Notes: generated from the letters alone by a model not told the origin. A stretch of DNA of 64,000 nt from Platanthera guangdongensis (GCA_039583875.1 CM077158.1:125361900-125425899); one strand, 5' to 3'; positions 11,614 to 22,912 are shown, numbered from the stretch's first letter. Program-made: numbers and translations.

Positions 11614-12570
11614 GAACATCTATGTCATGAAGATTCTGACAGGGCTTGCATGTTCTGTGGCATCTCACCAGAAGTTCTTACCATTCATCGAGCAGACCTC
11701 AATCCAGAAAGCAAGTTCCTGGTGGATATCATTGGAAAGATTCTCCTGTGCAAGACCAGTTCTATAAGAGACATTTATCTTAATTTATTTGATATCATGA
11801 CAGCCATCATCTACAGAAAGAAATTTCAATTTGGTATGTTGATTTTTGACAAGATCAGGGTGAGCATCAAGTCTCCAAACTTTGCGAGGATCATCTCTTT
11901 GATGTTGCATGAGATCAATCCTGAAGTTTTCAATTTCTCCAACGATACAACACTACAACACATGAAGAAAGTATCTATCTCCTGCATTCAGAGATGGGAA
12001 TTAAAATTGTTGAATCCTGCCCAGTCTCCTAGAGCCCATGAGCATCCTGCTGCAGAGGACAGGACCCCATTTCCCTCTCCACCTCACATTGTCAGCACAT
12101 CTGGTGCAGCTACTGAGGGCGAGCCTGCTCCTTCTATTCCAGAAGATAGAGTACCTACTCCACATGTTACTTCTCTCCCTCCAACCACTCCTGAAGAAAC
12201 ACCCTCAGATGCTCAGGTAAAGACACCATTCTTTCTATAGAAGAAGCCATCAATCAAATGATTGAAGAGTTAAGTACTGATGAACCTCTTCCTCCACTCC
12301 ATTCAGAACAACCTAATGAACCATCAAAGCAACCAACACCCGTACCATCACCCACTCATACTCCATCTCCTGTATCCCCTTTTCACCACTCTCCTACTGC
12401 TGACAATGAGTAGGTTGAGACTATATTAATTTCTGATGACAAAGAGCCATCCCCAGAACCATTTGAAGCTCCTTTAAATATCTTGGACTTATCTATCCCC
12501 ACCATCATCACTGAAGAAGGAGATTCTCTGATTTATACTACCAGAGCTCAGAGCTCAGTCATTATTGAAG
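11614..12570 (+). pseudogene. ORF3 fragment of H
   Basis: The segment from 11650 to 12240 aligns with the ORF3 N-terminal block of A2: SKFLVDIIGKILL matches YKFLSDLVGKVLL, FGMLIFDKI matches WAQLLFDLI, and both end the block with a conserved RW. A Pro/Thr/Ser-rich acidic region follows and is interrupted by TAG at 12238-12240 and later stops. The beginning is cut off by A2. Function is unknown, as for the other ORF3 copies. Confidence 0.65.
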
Positions 12571-13675
12571 AAGTTATGTACTCGAGAAGTCTGCTTACTT
12601 CTCGAGTTGTCTGGATATAATACTTGAGTAATCGATTTTTAAACTCTCAGAATTTTTCTAAGTCCTTTTCTCGAGTAGATCACTTCTACCTCTCGAGTAA
12701 TCCTTCTACCTCTCAAGTAATATTTTTGGCACTCGAGTAATCTTCCATTCACTCGAGTGATTAAAGTTTTTGTTCTGAATCCCTTGAAGAACTTCTTATC
12801 GAGTAGTCTGTTACTATCTACTCGAGAACCTGAAGTAGTACTCGAGTAACTCTCTCTTCACTTGAGTAATGCAGATAATTTTTCCGAAAATTCGCTAAGT
12901 CCTAAACTGATGGGATTTTCAAATGTCTTGACATGATTGGTCCACGTGGACATCAGTAATGCTAATTATGACTATTAGGGAGATCTTATAAAAGGTCTTG
13001 TCATTTCGACTAACCCTAAGCGCGTTAACGAAGCATTCTAAGAATTCTCAATCAGCTAATTTCTCTTTCCTAAATCGACTCCCCCGCCGCTCATCTTTCT
13101 CATCGCCAAGGGTTGTCGATCCAGGACGATTCAAAAAGGTTGACTTACAGATCAAGATACTCTTCCATCTATAGATCTTCTCTTTGATCTTGTGAGTCAA
13201 GAAGTTTCAGATCCAGATCTAGCCGAGCATCTCCTTCAACAATTTCTGATAAAGCCTCAAAGTTCAGGAAGAATACCTTGGCCGAAATCTCAAGATCTGA
13301 GAAAGATATATTGTTTGTATTTCATTTTCTCAATTTATTCCTGTAGGAGATTACTCTCCAAGTATAAGAGCTTTGTTCTCCGAGTTGTATGAACTTTTCA
13401 TCTTCCGAGTGTAGATCTGTGTTGTGGATTGAGTTGTAGGAACTTTATTCCGAGGCATAGGATTGGTTTCAATCCGAGATAGTGGAGTAGCCGAGTTTAG
13501 TGCTTTGCTAGATCGGTGAGTGGAAAGTGGATGTACCCAAGGTTGGGGAACCACTATAAATCTCTGTGTCCTCTGTGCTTGCTTGATTATTTTCTGTGCA
13601 TAGATCGATAATTTTTATTCCGCAAAAAGACACATAACTCACCTATTCACCCCCTCTAGGTGATTTAGGTAGACA
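12571..13675 (+). repeat. LTR (partial) of H with CTCGAG array and TATA box
   Basis: CTCGAG or CTCGAGTAA-type units recur from 12580 to about 12870. TTATAAAAGG follows at about 12986. The box GTGGATGTACCC then ACCACTATAAA lies at 13527-13560, and TTCACCCCCTCTAGG with a TAGACA end closes it near 13675. The left boundary is not defined. A short ORF at 13192-13392 is not convincing as a gene. Confidence 0.6.
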
Positions 13676-13745
13676 ACTGAACACTCTCACTAAGCCTTGA
13701 TGAGACGTTCGTTTGTATTTGTAAAAAATTGGCCCGAAGCATCAT

Positions 13746-14375
13746 ATGCTAAGATTGGCTCCCAAGTTTGAGAGTGAGACTTCGAGAGTGCATAGTGAAG
13801 CGATGATATAGGAGCTGCGCCTGATCATTGAGACTCTATCGAGACAGATGGTTGTGATGCAAGCACAGATGCAGACATTGTTGACTAACACCTTAGGGCA
13901 ATAGCCTGGTACGCATCCCACTGTAGTGGATTAGGCTGTGTCTGTCCCTCCTGCTCCCTTAGTGCCTCCAATTCTGTTACCGCCTAAGATGAATTTCATC
14001 TTGCAATTCCAGCACTTAGGACCCCCGACCTATAATGGGAGAGATGATTTCATGGCATTAGATGAATGGATCATTTTTATCGAGGAGATGTTTTTATATT
14101 CGTGAATCTCTGAGGACTAGAAGGTTATGGTCGGTGCTTATCAACTAAAGGCCCTTGCTAAAGGCTAGTGGATGAGAGAAAAGGAATAACTTGTAGATGG
14201 ATGCTCGTGGGAAAGGATTAAGGGGATGTTATTGAAGAAGTTTCTGCCAACGGTGGAGCGAGATAGGTTATTGAACAATTTTCTGCATCTGAAGCAGAGA
14301 CAACTCACGGTTGGTGAGTATGAGATCGAGTTCAGCAAGTTGAGAAGATTTGATCTAGAGTTAGTACCCACTAAG
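13746..14375 (+). pseudogene. gag N-terminal part of D
   Basis: From ATG 13746 the translation follows the Gag of B. It has a Met/Gln-rich coiled stretch (QMVVMQAQMQTLL), PPTYNGRDDFMALDEW, then FLPTVERDRLLNNF and RQLTVGEYEIEFSKL. These are typical blocks of the retrotransposon Gag domain. Several stops interrupt it, including TAG near 13809. It breaks at 14375, where B is inserted, and continues at 35491. Confidence 0.8.
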
Positions 14376-17299
14376 TGTCACGCCCCGCATTTTCTCAACG
14401 GTAAAAATCGTATCAGAGTAAGAGAAAACACGTACCGTGGTGCCACGTCGTGCATGGGATAATTGCACACGCTCAGGCAAAACTCCAGACGATATATTTT
14501 AAGGAAAAACGTTGATTAAATATGAAAGAAAATCAGTTAAGTTGGATGGCCGTATCCCGCGAAACAGTGGATCAGCTAGTCCACAGGTAAAATTATATCT
14601 ATACGCAGTAGAAAATACTTTGGTTCAATTAAGTTGACACCCTAAATAAGCACGAGAGTCCCCGGGGGACGACTCATGGTATGCACGACTCTAAGGTGAA
14701 TATTATAGGTATAAAAGATAGTGTTTTACGCTGAGGAAAAATAGTATCTTTGTTTTAGAAAACATGTTATGCATGAAGTACATATATTAATACTTTTAGG
14801 GTTTAAAATATCTAACATACAATCTACCATAAATCCTTCCCAGAAGCAAGTAACCAACCACATAAAGGCAAAATCAGCAGTTTAATTTCATATCCATCAT
14901 CACAAGAAGCCACCAGTGGGCGTCAACAACCTGACACGAACCCACTGGCGAGTATGTATGTCTATACAGAAAAGTAAGGAACTACCTCACAATAAAACGG
15001 GGATCAGCTATGTCAGCAACCCTAGAGGCCACCAACAGCCCCTCCAAAGGAACAAGCCGCTGAACTGGCTACAACCTAGACCTGAGGCATTCAAGAAAGG
15101 AACACCTCAGCAAGGAAACAATCAAGAGGTAAAAAAAATAGAGCAATAAATTAATTAGCAAATAAGAAGAAGGGTTTACCAGCCCGACAACAAACTGCAA
15201 TAAGCAAAAGAAAAGGGGATGGCAGTAAGAAAAGGATGCTGTCAAAAACACCGCAGAGCACACCAAGTGCGAGCAATAAAACCTATATGCCTTACCAAGA
15301 GAGAGACTGCAACAACATCAAGACATATTCATATACCAAAAGGAAAGAAAGCCTAAACAGGAAAGGGACTAACAGTCCTAACACGTGGGCAAGTGGCAGT
15401 GGTCAAAACATGGATATGAATACATAACCAAAATCAGACCCAAAGAGGGCTAAGGTGTCAAACAGTGGCAGCTTTAGGGTCCCACACACACCAACCCAAA
15501 CCGGGGCAAAAGGTGGTGCCCACAGCTCTCCACATAAAACCACCCCTCCAGAGGCCACCAAAACTCCACCACCAAGAGTCGGCATCCAGAAATTAGCCGA
15601 ACACCCAAAGCCTCCCCCTATGGAAAAAGTCACTCTAACAATCCTAAGAAACACACGAACCCAAGACAAAAACATCGGGTCCAACCGACGCGGCCTTGTA
15701 CGCCTAACCCGAACCAACCCCGAGTCTACCTGACCCCAAAACAAGCGCAGTACCAGTGTCGACACGATGTGTCGACACCACGACAAGCCGGTGTCAACAC
15801 AAGGTGTCGACAAAACCACGGCCGGTGTCGACACCAAGTGTCGACACCACAGCGGCCGGTGTCGACACAAGGTGTCGACACTGCCGCGGCTGGTGTCGAC
15901 ACAAAGTGTCGACACCACTGCAGCCGGTGTCGACACCTTGTGTCGACACTGCCACTGATGGTGTCGACACCAAGTGTCGACACCACTGCGGCCGGTGTCG
16001 ACACATGGTGTCGACACTGCCACTGCTGGTGTCGACACCAAGTGTCGACACCACTGCGGCCGGTGTCGACACATGGTGTCGACACTGCCGCTTCTGGTGT
16101 CGACACCAAGTATCGACACCACTGCGGCCGGTGTCGACACATGGTGTCGACACTGCCGCTGCTGGTGTCGACACCAAGTGTCGACACCACTGCGGCCGGT
16201 GTCGACACAAGGTGTCGACACTGCCGCTGCTGGTGTCGGCACAAAGTGTCGACACCACGGCTGGCCGGTGTTGACACCAAGTGTCGACACCAAGACTGGC
16301 CGGTGTCGACACAACAGTGTCGACACCCCAACTGGCTACAGGAGCCCGATCCAGCAAACGACCAAAAACGAGAACGGGGATTCTCTCTCTCTCTCGAGTA
16401 CAACCTCCATCGGCAATGCTAACTACTCGACCTAGACCGAACCAAAACTGCCCCTAATAGACACAATCCCTCAGGAAAACTGAGATTTAATTGGAACTTT
16501 CTACACTAACCACAGTATGATCGGGAACAAACCCTAGCTTACACCTAAGATCTAAACAAGAAAGAGATAAAAATTAGCTCAAAAGAAAGACAAGGATCAG
16601 CTTTGGCAAGGATGAGGGGACATCACTTGACTCAATACCAGGAACTCGGTCGGCGGCCTACCCCGCTTACGGATCTGGCCGCAGAGCAGCAAGCTGAGGA
16701 GCAGAAAGAAAGCAGATCCCGGCGAGGGCAGTCCAGATCCACTCTCGGAATCGAATTCCGACAGCTAAATCTCCAGGAATCGGCGTCCGAAGGCTAGGGT
16801 AGGCCGGCGGTGCTCTTCCTCTCGTACAGGCGACGACTTCTTCCAAGCAGAGAAAGGAAAAGAACAAAAGGAACCCAGCCCTAATTCTGACCCAAGACTA
16901 TATATATCAGTTTTAATAACAAACAATCAACATAATAATCATTATTTATACTCAATATCAAAACAACCCGAAACCCGAAACTTCTCGGAAAAAGACGAAA
17001 TTCACGCCGCAGCTAAAAACCCACGCTACGAACGCAACTACGAAGTCGAAATTAGCATTCGACGAACGAAACCTGGGATAACACCTCCCGAAGCCAAAAC
17101 ACAAGCATTCCCTAAGAGGCCCAACCGAGTCATCAAACGGACTCCGGCTAGCTGGGGAATCTTGCTGACAGGTTACAAACAGGCTACACAGGGAACCCTA
17201 AGAGCTAAGACCACGCTCTACAACGGCAAAAGCCGGAAATACGCCATCGTAACGCCAGCCAAAGATCAAACAAAACACAGAAAAACCGGGGGCGTTACA
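14376..17299 (-). repeat. 3' LTR of B (2924 bp)
   Basis: On the + strand it runs from TGTCACGCCCCGC to GGGGGCGTTACA, so in element orientation it starts TGTAACGCCCCC and ends GACA. It holds the GTGTCGACAC array (15754-16328). On the minus strand a TATATATAG stretch lies at about 16904-16914, a possible TATA box, which would place the array downstream of the start in transcribed sequence. Long ORFs on both strands over the array are an artefact of the stop-free repeat. Confidence 0.92.
15754..16328. repeat. Tandem array of GTGTCGACAC palindromes in B 3' LTR
   Basis: A unit of about 68 bp, holding four GTGTCGACAC-type palindromes spaced by AAGT, CACTGCGGCC, ATG and TGCCGCTGCT-like linkers, is repeated with small variations. 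Almost every palindrome is intact, and variation is concentrated in the linkers. The right LTR carries the homologous array with a slightly different unit count. Confidence 0.92.
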
Positions 17300-17431
17300 G
17301 CCACTCACCCTAAAAGAAAGTTTTGCCTCGAAACTTTACTCACAACACTCCTATAAAGTAGGAGAGAGAAAGAGCCAGGAAAGGGCTACAAATAAATAAA
17401 AAAAACAAAACAGAGCATACCAGACACAAGA
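17300..17431 (-). other. 3' untranslated segment and polypurine tract of B
   Basis: On the minus strand the purine-rich CTTTTAGGGTGAGTGGC directly precedes the LTR start TGTAACGCC. This is the likely plus-strand primer region. Between it and the pol stop there are about 110 bases of A/G-rich sequence with no ORF. Confidence 0.6.
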
Positions 17432-19113
17432 TCAGGGAAACAGACAAGGGTGAGCCTCCCTCATAGGCGACTCCAACTCCCAAGTCGCGCTCTCCACATC
17501 CTGATTCCTCCATAAAACTTTAACCATAGGAATAGTCTTCTTCCGCAACGCCCGAACTTGAGAATCCAAAATGCGAACAGGCACCTCCATATTAGAAAGA
17601 TTCGGCTCCAACTGAGGCACAGAATCCAATACCTGCCTGCCATTTATCACACACTTACGCAGCTGACTGACGTGAAAGACATCATGCACGCCAGGGAAAT
17701 TTGCGGGCAAAGCCAGCCTGTAGGCTGATACCCCAATCCGCTCAACAATCGGAAATGGCCCCACGTACCTCGGGTCCAACTTCCTATTCTTGCCAAACCG
17801 CTTGACTCCAATCAACGGGGAGACCTTTAAAAACACCGAGTCCCCCACAGCAAATTCCAAGTCCGATCTACGCCGATTGGCATTCTTCTCATATCTCTCC
17901 TGGGCTATCTGAAGCTTTTCCCGAATAAGCTTCACAGCGGTTTCCATCTCCTCAAGCGCTTCTGGACCCAACAAAGGTCCCTCGCCAAGCTCAGCCCAAA
18001 ACAAGGGAGTCCTGCAGCGCCTCCCATACAAAGCTTCGAAGGTAGCCATTTGCAAGCTTTCTTGATAACTGTTGTTGTATGCGAATTCCATAAGCCGCAA
18101 GCGCTCGTCCCACGCTCCTCCGTGGTCCAGAATATAACATCGGATCATGTCTTCCACAATCTGATTCACTCGCTCCGTCTGACCATTGGTCTGCGGATGA
18201 TAAGCCGTGGAATATCTCAAATCTGTACCCAACCCTTCTTGAAGGCTCTTCCAAAAACGAGACGTGAACCTGGAGTCTCGATCTGATATGATACTTACGG
18301 GTACACCATGCAATCTGACAATCTCTTCCAGATACAGCTCGGCTATCTTCCTCATCGGATAATCGATCTTAAATGGTACGAAATGAGCGCTCTTTGTCAA
18401 TCTGTCTACAATTACCCAAACTGAATCATGCCCCTTAGGAGATCTCGGTAAGACGGTAATAAAATCCATCGAGATATTCTCCCACTTCCACATCGGGATC
18501 TCCAAGGGAGTCAGCTTGCCACCAGGCCTCCCATGGTCGGCTTTCACACGCCTGCAAGTGAAACACTCTGAAACAAATCTGGCTATGTCCTTCTTCATCC
18601 CGTACCACCAGGCAATCTGTTTTAAATCATGATACATCTTGGTAGACCCTGGATGGTAGGCAACACTAGATCCGTGGGCGTCTCTGCACATCATATCCCG
18701 GATATCTCCAACTGCGGGGATGCAAAACCTGCCACGGTACTTCAAGGTACCCGCATCATCTATAAAGAAGTCTGGTAATTCACCCTTCTCAGCTCGAAGA
18801 TGCAAATGCAGAAGATCGAGATCGTCCTTCTGATGCAGTCTCGTAAGCGTAATCCACGAAGGTTCTGCTACTACTATGCTACTCTGCGAATCACAGCTTC
18901 CCACAGAAATGTCTTTCAATAGAAACTCTTCCACTAGACGCTCGGCGGAAAGATTAAAAATCTTACCTGACTTCCGACTCAGGGCATCAGCCACCACATT
19001 TGCCTTGCCTGGATGATACTGAATTTCAACATCATAGTCGGCCACGTACTCCAACCACCGCCGCTGGCGCAGATTCAATTCTTTCTGAGTGAAGACATAC
19101 TTCAGACTCTTAT
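17432..19113 (-). pseudogene. pol C-terminal part of B: RNase H end, integrase, chromodomain-like tail
   Basis: Reading on the minus strand from the C insertion site, RNase H continues as [19 protein letters not shown] and ends with VADALSRK. The integrase follows with a His/Cys zinc module ([11 protein letters not shown] then CFTCRRVK), catalytic Asp in [12 protein letters not shown], Asp in IISDRDSRF, and Glu in NGQTERVNQ. The C-terminus has [18 protein letters not shown], and a chromodomain-like stretch with VKVLWRN and ATWELE. It ends at a stop at 17432-17434. No stop interrupts this 560-residue segment, unlike the rest of B. Tekay/Del-type chromoviruses have this layout. Confidence 0.93.
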
Positions 19114-19149
19114 TGTAACAGCCCAAAGTTCAGAAACAGGAAACATTTG

Positions 19150-19735
19150 GGTGACACGGCCTGGGACACGGGCGTGTCCCAGGGCGTGTCAGGTGACACG
19201 GCCTGCGACACGGGCGTGTCGCAGGGCGTGTCGGGTTGTGTCGACGATTGGGCTTTGTCTCGACGATTTTTTGGTCTCGACGATTCGTCGAGAAAGGCAC
19301 ACGGCCCATGACACGGGCGTGTCTAAGGCCGTGTCGCATGCTCGACGATTTTTACTCGACGATCGTCGAGTGTCGAGAAGTGCGTGGCGAGTGTTGAACA
19401 CGGCCTGTGACACGGGCGTGTCACAGGGCGTGTCCAATCAGGCGACGAACTCAGCCCGCCGAGAATTCGACAGGGCGTGTCTGGGTGCCGTGTCTGGGCA
19501 CACGGCCGGGGACACGGGCGTGTCCCAGGCCGTGTGAAGTCTCGGGATGATTTGGGATTTTTTCACCCAGGTACACGGCCACAGACACGGGCGTGTCTGA
19601 AGGCGTGTTGGTGACACGGCCCATGACACGGGCGTGTCCCGTGGGCGTGTCACTGGTTTGGATAAGTCGGTTGACCACCGCTTGAGGCACACGGCCAGGC
19701 ACACGGCCGTGTTCGAGGCCGTGTCGGGTCAAATT
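19150..19735 (+). repeat. Hairpin array (GACACG GG CGTGTC) in C 5' LTR
   Basis: At least seven hairpins share the stem GACACG, loop GG and stem CGTGTC. Flanking arms pair further: CCTGG with CCAGG at 19160-19183, CCTGC with GCAGG at 19202-19225, and CCTGT with ACAGG at 19404-19427. The variable stem position changes on both sides together. A hairpin at 19500-19535 has 17-bp arms with one mismatch. CTCGACGATCGTCGAG at 19355-19370 is a perfect 16-bp palindrome. Confidence 0.92.
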
Positions 19736-20011
19736 GTGTGTTTTTGGCAGAATCGTGGCCGTCCATTCCTTCAGTCTGGATCCAAGGGCTGAAAGCTCTT
19801 CTTCTTTTTCCTTAAGGGCCGAAGTCAGAGATTGATTTCTCATTTACTTTGGCCTTCACCTTTCTTCAAGAGAGAGAAAGAGAGAGAGAAAGGAGGAGGA
19901 AGAAGGGAAGGGGGCTGCTGGTTGGTGGTGCTGCGGTTTACCGGCGAGAGATCCGAAGCCAGCGTTGCGGAGGAAACGCTCTTGCGAATCTTGCAAGCAA
20001 GCTTTCAAGCC

Positions 20012-20035
20012 ATGGCACCGAAGCGATCGTCAAGG
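20012..20035 (+). CDS. Candidate first coding exon of C gag, inside the LTR
   Basis: ATG GCA CCG AAG CGA begins an eight-codon exon, MAPKRSSR, ending in AGG with GTAACG as the donor. Joined to 21790 (acceptor CCCCTTTTAG) it stays in frame and gives a basic, Arg/Ser-rich Gag start like that of B (MARRPTTRS). The main gag frame has a TAG immediately upstream of 21790 and no early ATG, so it needs a start from elsewhere. The same ATG is present in the 3' LTR at 27383. RNA evidence is absent. Confidence 0.55.
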
Positions 20036-21789
20036 GTAACGACCTTTCTTCCTAGCCATGTGAAGGCTTCCTTTTAGCATATCTTTGTGAGTTCCCCCAC
20101 CAAGAGGTGGCTGGTTTTAGGACTCTTTAGGTGGATGTGTGAAATCACCCTTGTTAGCATATAGATCCGGAAATGGAGTACGGAATAGGCATGCTGTGTG
20201 AAGCCCATTTAGACAGGTTGGTCTAGATTGGTGATGTTGCATACGAACCGGAGAAAACTCCGTGAGAAACGTGTAGTGTACGGAGTCTACGGGTTAGGCC
20301 TGCGAAAAGGAGTAGCAGGAAGTACTGGGGTGGTAGCCCAGGAAAATAGCCTTGTGCTGGTTTTGGGTCCAACCTGTGAATGATGCACAGGTAGTCCTGG
20401 TGGGACCAGGAAAGGCCCTTTTTGTGATGCTTGATGTCATAGGGTGTCCACCTGTGGAGCGAGTCACAGGAAGTACTGGTGTGCCCAGGAAAGACCCCTG
20501 ACATTTGTGCTTATGCGGTGTCCACCTGTGGAGAGAGAGTCACAGGAAGTACTGGTGTGCCCAGGAAAGACCCGCTGTTGTTGTGAGAATTGGGTATCGA
20601 GAAGTACCCAGGCTTGAATGCCAGGAACAGGATTGGTGAGACCGACCCGCGCCTTTGATATAGCCATGAGTACGCTGCACGCGGAAAGGGCAAGGCGATT
20701 TGAGCAACGGGGGGGTGGAGGATCCGACCTGCGCTATGTCCGTCTGACGTGAGACCAAAAGTGCGGTCTGTTGGAGCGCATAGCAAGAGTCTTCGACCTG
20801 CGTGCCATGACACAAAGGGGGGCTACGGGCCATCCCGGTGTCCGAGGACTAACTCCGGCTGCACGCCATGGAGTAAATGCTCAAGAGTGTTACCGTTGGG
20901 TGATAACCCTGAGACGGTGGTGGGCAAGAGGTTGCCAGAACACCAAGAATGTGCCCTGAGTGCACGGACCGTTGGGCCGGGCGGCGAACGGTTATGATGG
21001 CTTGTGTGCGTGAAAGCACCTTTGATGATATAGCTTGCCATACTTGTGATATGATATGCCTGCAGGGAAAATACCGCTGCCCCGAGAGAAGGGGTAGGGT
21101 CGTTATAATTTGGTCAGCTGAACGCTGACCGTTGCTTTTGTTTGCCACCGTTGGGTGGATTGTCCTTACACAGGTGCTGGAGAGCCGAGCGGGTCGCATA
21201 GAGGTTGATGCTCCTGCTGGTGCTGTTGCTACTGCTAGCCCTCGAAGGCTAATGTTCTTTTGAGTGTTTTCTTTTGTGGCCGGCCTGCGCGCCAATATGT
21301 TTAGGCCACTGCATGAAAGCCCTGTAAGGCCATAAGGCCAATACTTTATACATGTTGTAAGACATTCCTATCTCTATATAAAATGTGGGGTTTATATTTG
21401 GACATTCATGAGGAGTTCTAGTAGTTCAGGCTTCCGCTAGAATGTTTGTGATAGGTGCGATGCGCTGCTCTGGTATCATCATGTACCTTCACCGACTGTT
21501 TTGTGGTATATCCTGTGGGGCCCCGGCCGGACCTTCTAGAATATATCATATGAACGGATGGGGTTGTTACATTTTTGGTATCGGTTGTCTTGGTCTTTCC
21601 CTCTCGAAGTCGTGACCGACTTCTTTTGTGGGGTGGCGAGCACGTGTTTGTGCAAACCAAAGTCTACGATTGAACTCCTGAATGTCCATGATAGGAATGC
21701 ATTTTGTATGTTTGAGGAACCTGCGTGTTCTTATTTTGTGTTGTTTGCTTGGGTACGACCGCTTATATGTGTGTCTTGTCCCCTTTTAG
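20036..21789 (+). other. Candidate phase-0 intron in the leader of C (1754 nt)
   Basis: The donor is AGG then GTAACG and the acceptor is a pyrimidine run ending CCCCTTTTAG. The intron would remove the rest of the 5' LTR, the primer binding site and the leader. Spliced RNA could encode Gag but could not serve as genomic RNA. This is inferred from reading frame and splice signals only. Confidence 0.5.
21575..21590 (+). other. Primer binding site candidate of C
   Basis: TTGGTATCGGTTGTC lies a few bases inside the 5' LTR end. The first seven or so bases match the tRNA-iMet complement (TGGTATC) but the match then fails, so this is weaker than the site of B. Confidence 0.5.
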
Positions 21790-22912
21790 GTGACACGAAG
21801 TGGAGCTGGGCCGTCTGCGTCCCAGCATTCTGATGAGAGTAGGGCACCAGCTGAGGTGCCTACACCTCCACCGTCTGCGGAACATGTCCGTTTAGTTGCG
21901 GAGGCCTTATTTACCATGATCCAAGGTCAGCCACTTAGGCAGGAACAAGTGGATGTTAGGCCAGAACAGGTGGAGGCAAGGCCGGAACCTGTAGTGGATG
22001 TGGCTCCTCGAATAGCTGAGAAGCAACTAACATGGTTCATGAGTTTCCATCCGCCTACTTTTTCGGGAGCGGGTACTCCGACGCAGGCAGAGGATTGGTT
22101 ATCGCGCGTCAAGAGAGTTATGACGGCGATTGGCACGGCGGAACGTCAGAAGGTTACCTTAGCTACATTCTTGCTTGAAGGAGAAGCTCGATTGTGGTGG
22201 GATGAGATAGAGTTACATCATTTGGCGGGTCGTCCGTTAGCTCAAGTTTCCATGGATGAATTCTCTCGACTGTTCCTAGCGAAGCACCTTCCTACGGCGC
22301 AACGGATAGCCATGGAAAACGAATTCCAAAGGTTAACTCAAGGTGATGGCAGTGTTGACGCGTACCTACATGAGTTTACTCGCTTAGGGCGGTATGCGGG
22401 TTCGATATTTGCTGATGAGCAAAGGAAGACCAATAGGTTCTATGAAGGCCTGAGGGACGAGTTGAGGTTCCTTGTGTCAAGTTCTGTGAACCAAGGTTTC
22501 CAAGCTTTGGTAGACACTGCAAGTGCGCTGGAAAAGGATATGAAGAGGGTGCAAGGGAAGAGAGCGTTGGCTGTGACGCAACCAGAGTGGAAGGCACCCC
22601 GATCGGGAAAATCGTTTTATAAGAAGAAATGGGGTAAGAAGTCCAAGCCGAGTGGACACGCTCCTTCATCAGTTGCAACGGGAGCAACATCAGGGGCAAC
22701 TTCCAGGCCAGATACTCGTACCTGCTTCAATTGTGGTAAAATGGGGCATATTGCGCGAGACTGTCGGCTGCCGCCAAAAAGTGAAAAGAAGGCGGGAGCA
22801 TCTTATGCGGAGAAAGGAAAAGCGGTGGTGGATTCTTCTGCCTCGCAAGCGCAACCCCGGGTCTACAATCTTGGCCTGCAGGAGGCCATCAAGCAGAGTG
22901 ACGTGGTCACAG
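21790..22912 (+). CDS. gag: gag of C, main exon
   Basis: This codes for the structural Gag protein of a chromovirus. Visible features are a Ser/Pro-rich start, a Glu/Val/Arg repeat (about residues 50-75), the Gag core with TFSGAGTPTQAEDWLSRV, EGEARLWWDEIE and EFSRLFLAKHLP, then a basic linker and one CCHC zinc knuckle (CFNCGKMGHIARDC, about 22723-22764). The frame has no internal stop. It opens right after an in-frame TAG at 21787-21789, so the start codon is probably in the spliced LTR exon. If the following 90 bases are not spliced out, translation ends at TAG 22957-22959. Intact as far as can be seen. Confidence 0.88.

Larger units (their letters stand above)
11614..13675 (+). mobile_element. 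H: 3' portion of a second Sirevirus-like copia element
   Basis: It holds a fragment of an ORF3 homologous to but distinct from that of A2, followed by LTR-like sequence with a CTCGAG array, a TATA box, and the copia box and pyrimidine-rich LTR end shared with A and E. The polypurine tract and the LTR start are not visible, so ORF3 and LTR seem joined by an internal deletion near 12570. It ends near 13675, where the gag leader of D resumes. Confidence 0.65.
19114..21571 (+). repeat. 5' LTR of C (2458 bp)
   Basis: It begins TGTAACAGCCC and ends GGGTTGTTACA. A hairpin array fills 19150-19730. A pyrimidine-rich stretch (CTCTTCTTCTTTTTCC, about 19796) and a GA-rich leader-like stretch (19865-19910) precede ATG 20012. 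A second region (20310-20575) repeats CAGGAAGTACTGG with CCCAGGAAAG three times. TATATAAAA near 21376 is an alternative TATA position close to the LTR end. Confidence 0.95.

Noticed and set aside
12038..12220. A separate small gene in the Pro-rich region of H
   Set aside because: It is a shadow frame of the ORF3 fragment with Leu/His-rich translation of Pro codons.
15754..16328. CRISPR-like array of repeats and spacers
   Set aside because: The spacing is short and the linkers are themselves repeated. The array sits symmetrically in both LTRs of a plant retrotransposon, and no cas-like gene is present.
15756..16422. Several overlapping ORFs of 60-217 codons on both strands over the GTGTCGACAC array of B (and the same at 33984-34683)
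   Set aside because: They consist of the repeat translated in different frames (VSTP, VDTT, CRH words). A stop-free tandem repeat produces this on both strands. There is no start context or conserved product.
19130..19843. Minus-strand ORFs of 69-130 codons in the hairpin array of C (and copies at 26501-27075)
   Set aside because: They arise from the GC-rich palindromic repeats (DTPVS and GRVP words) and are duplicated in both LTRs with no protein-like features.
20223..21295. Minus-strand ORFs of 67-148 codons in the C LTR (and copies at 27594-28570)
   Set aside because: They are present in both LTRs but have no recognisable domain. They overlap repeated CAGGAAGTACTGG units and look like chance frames in GC-rich sequence.
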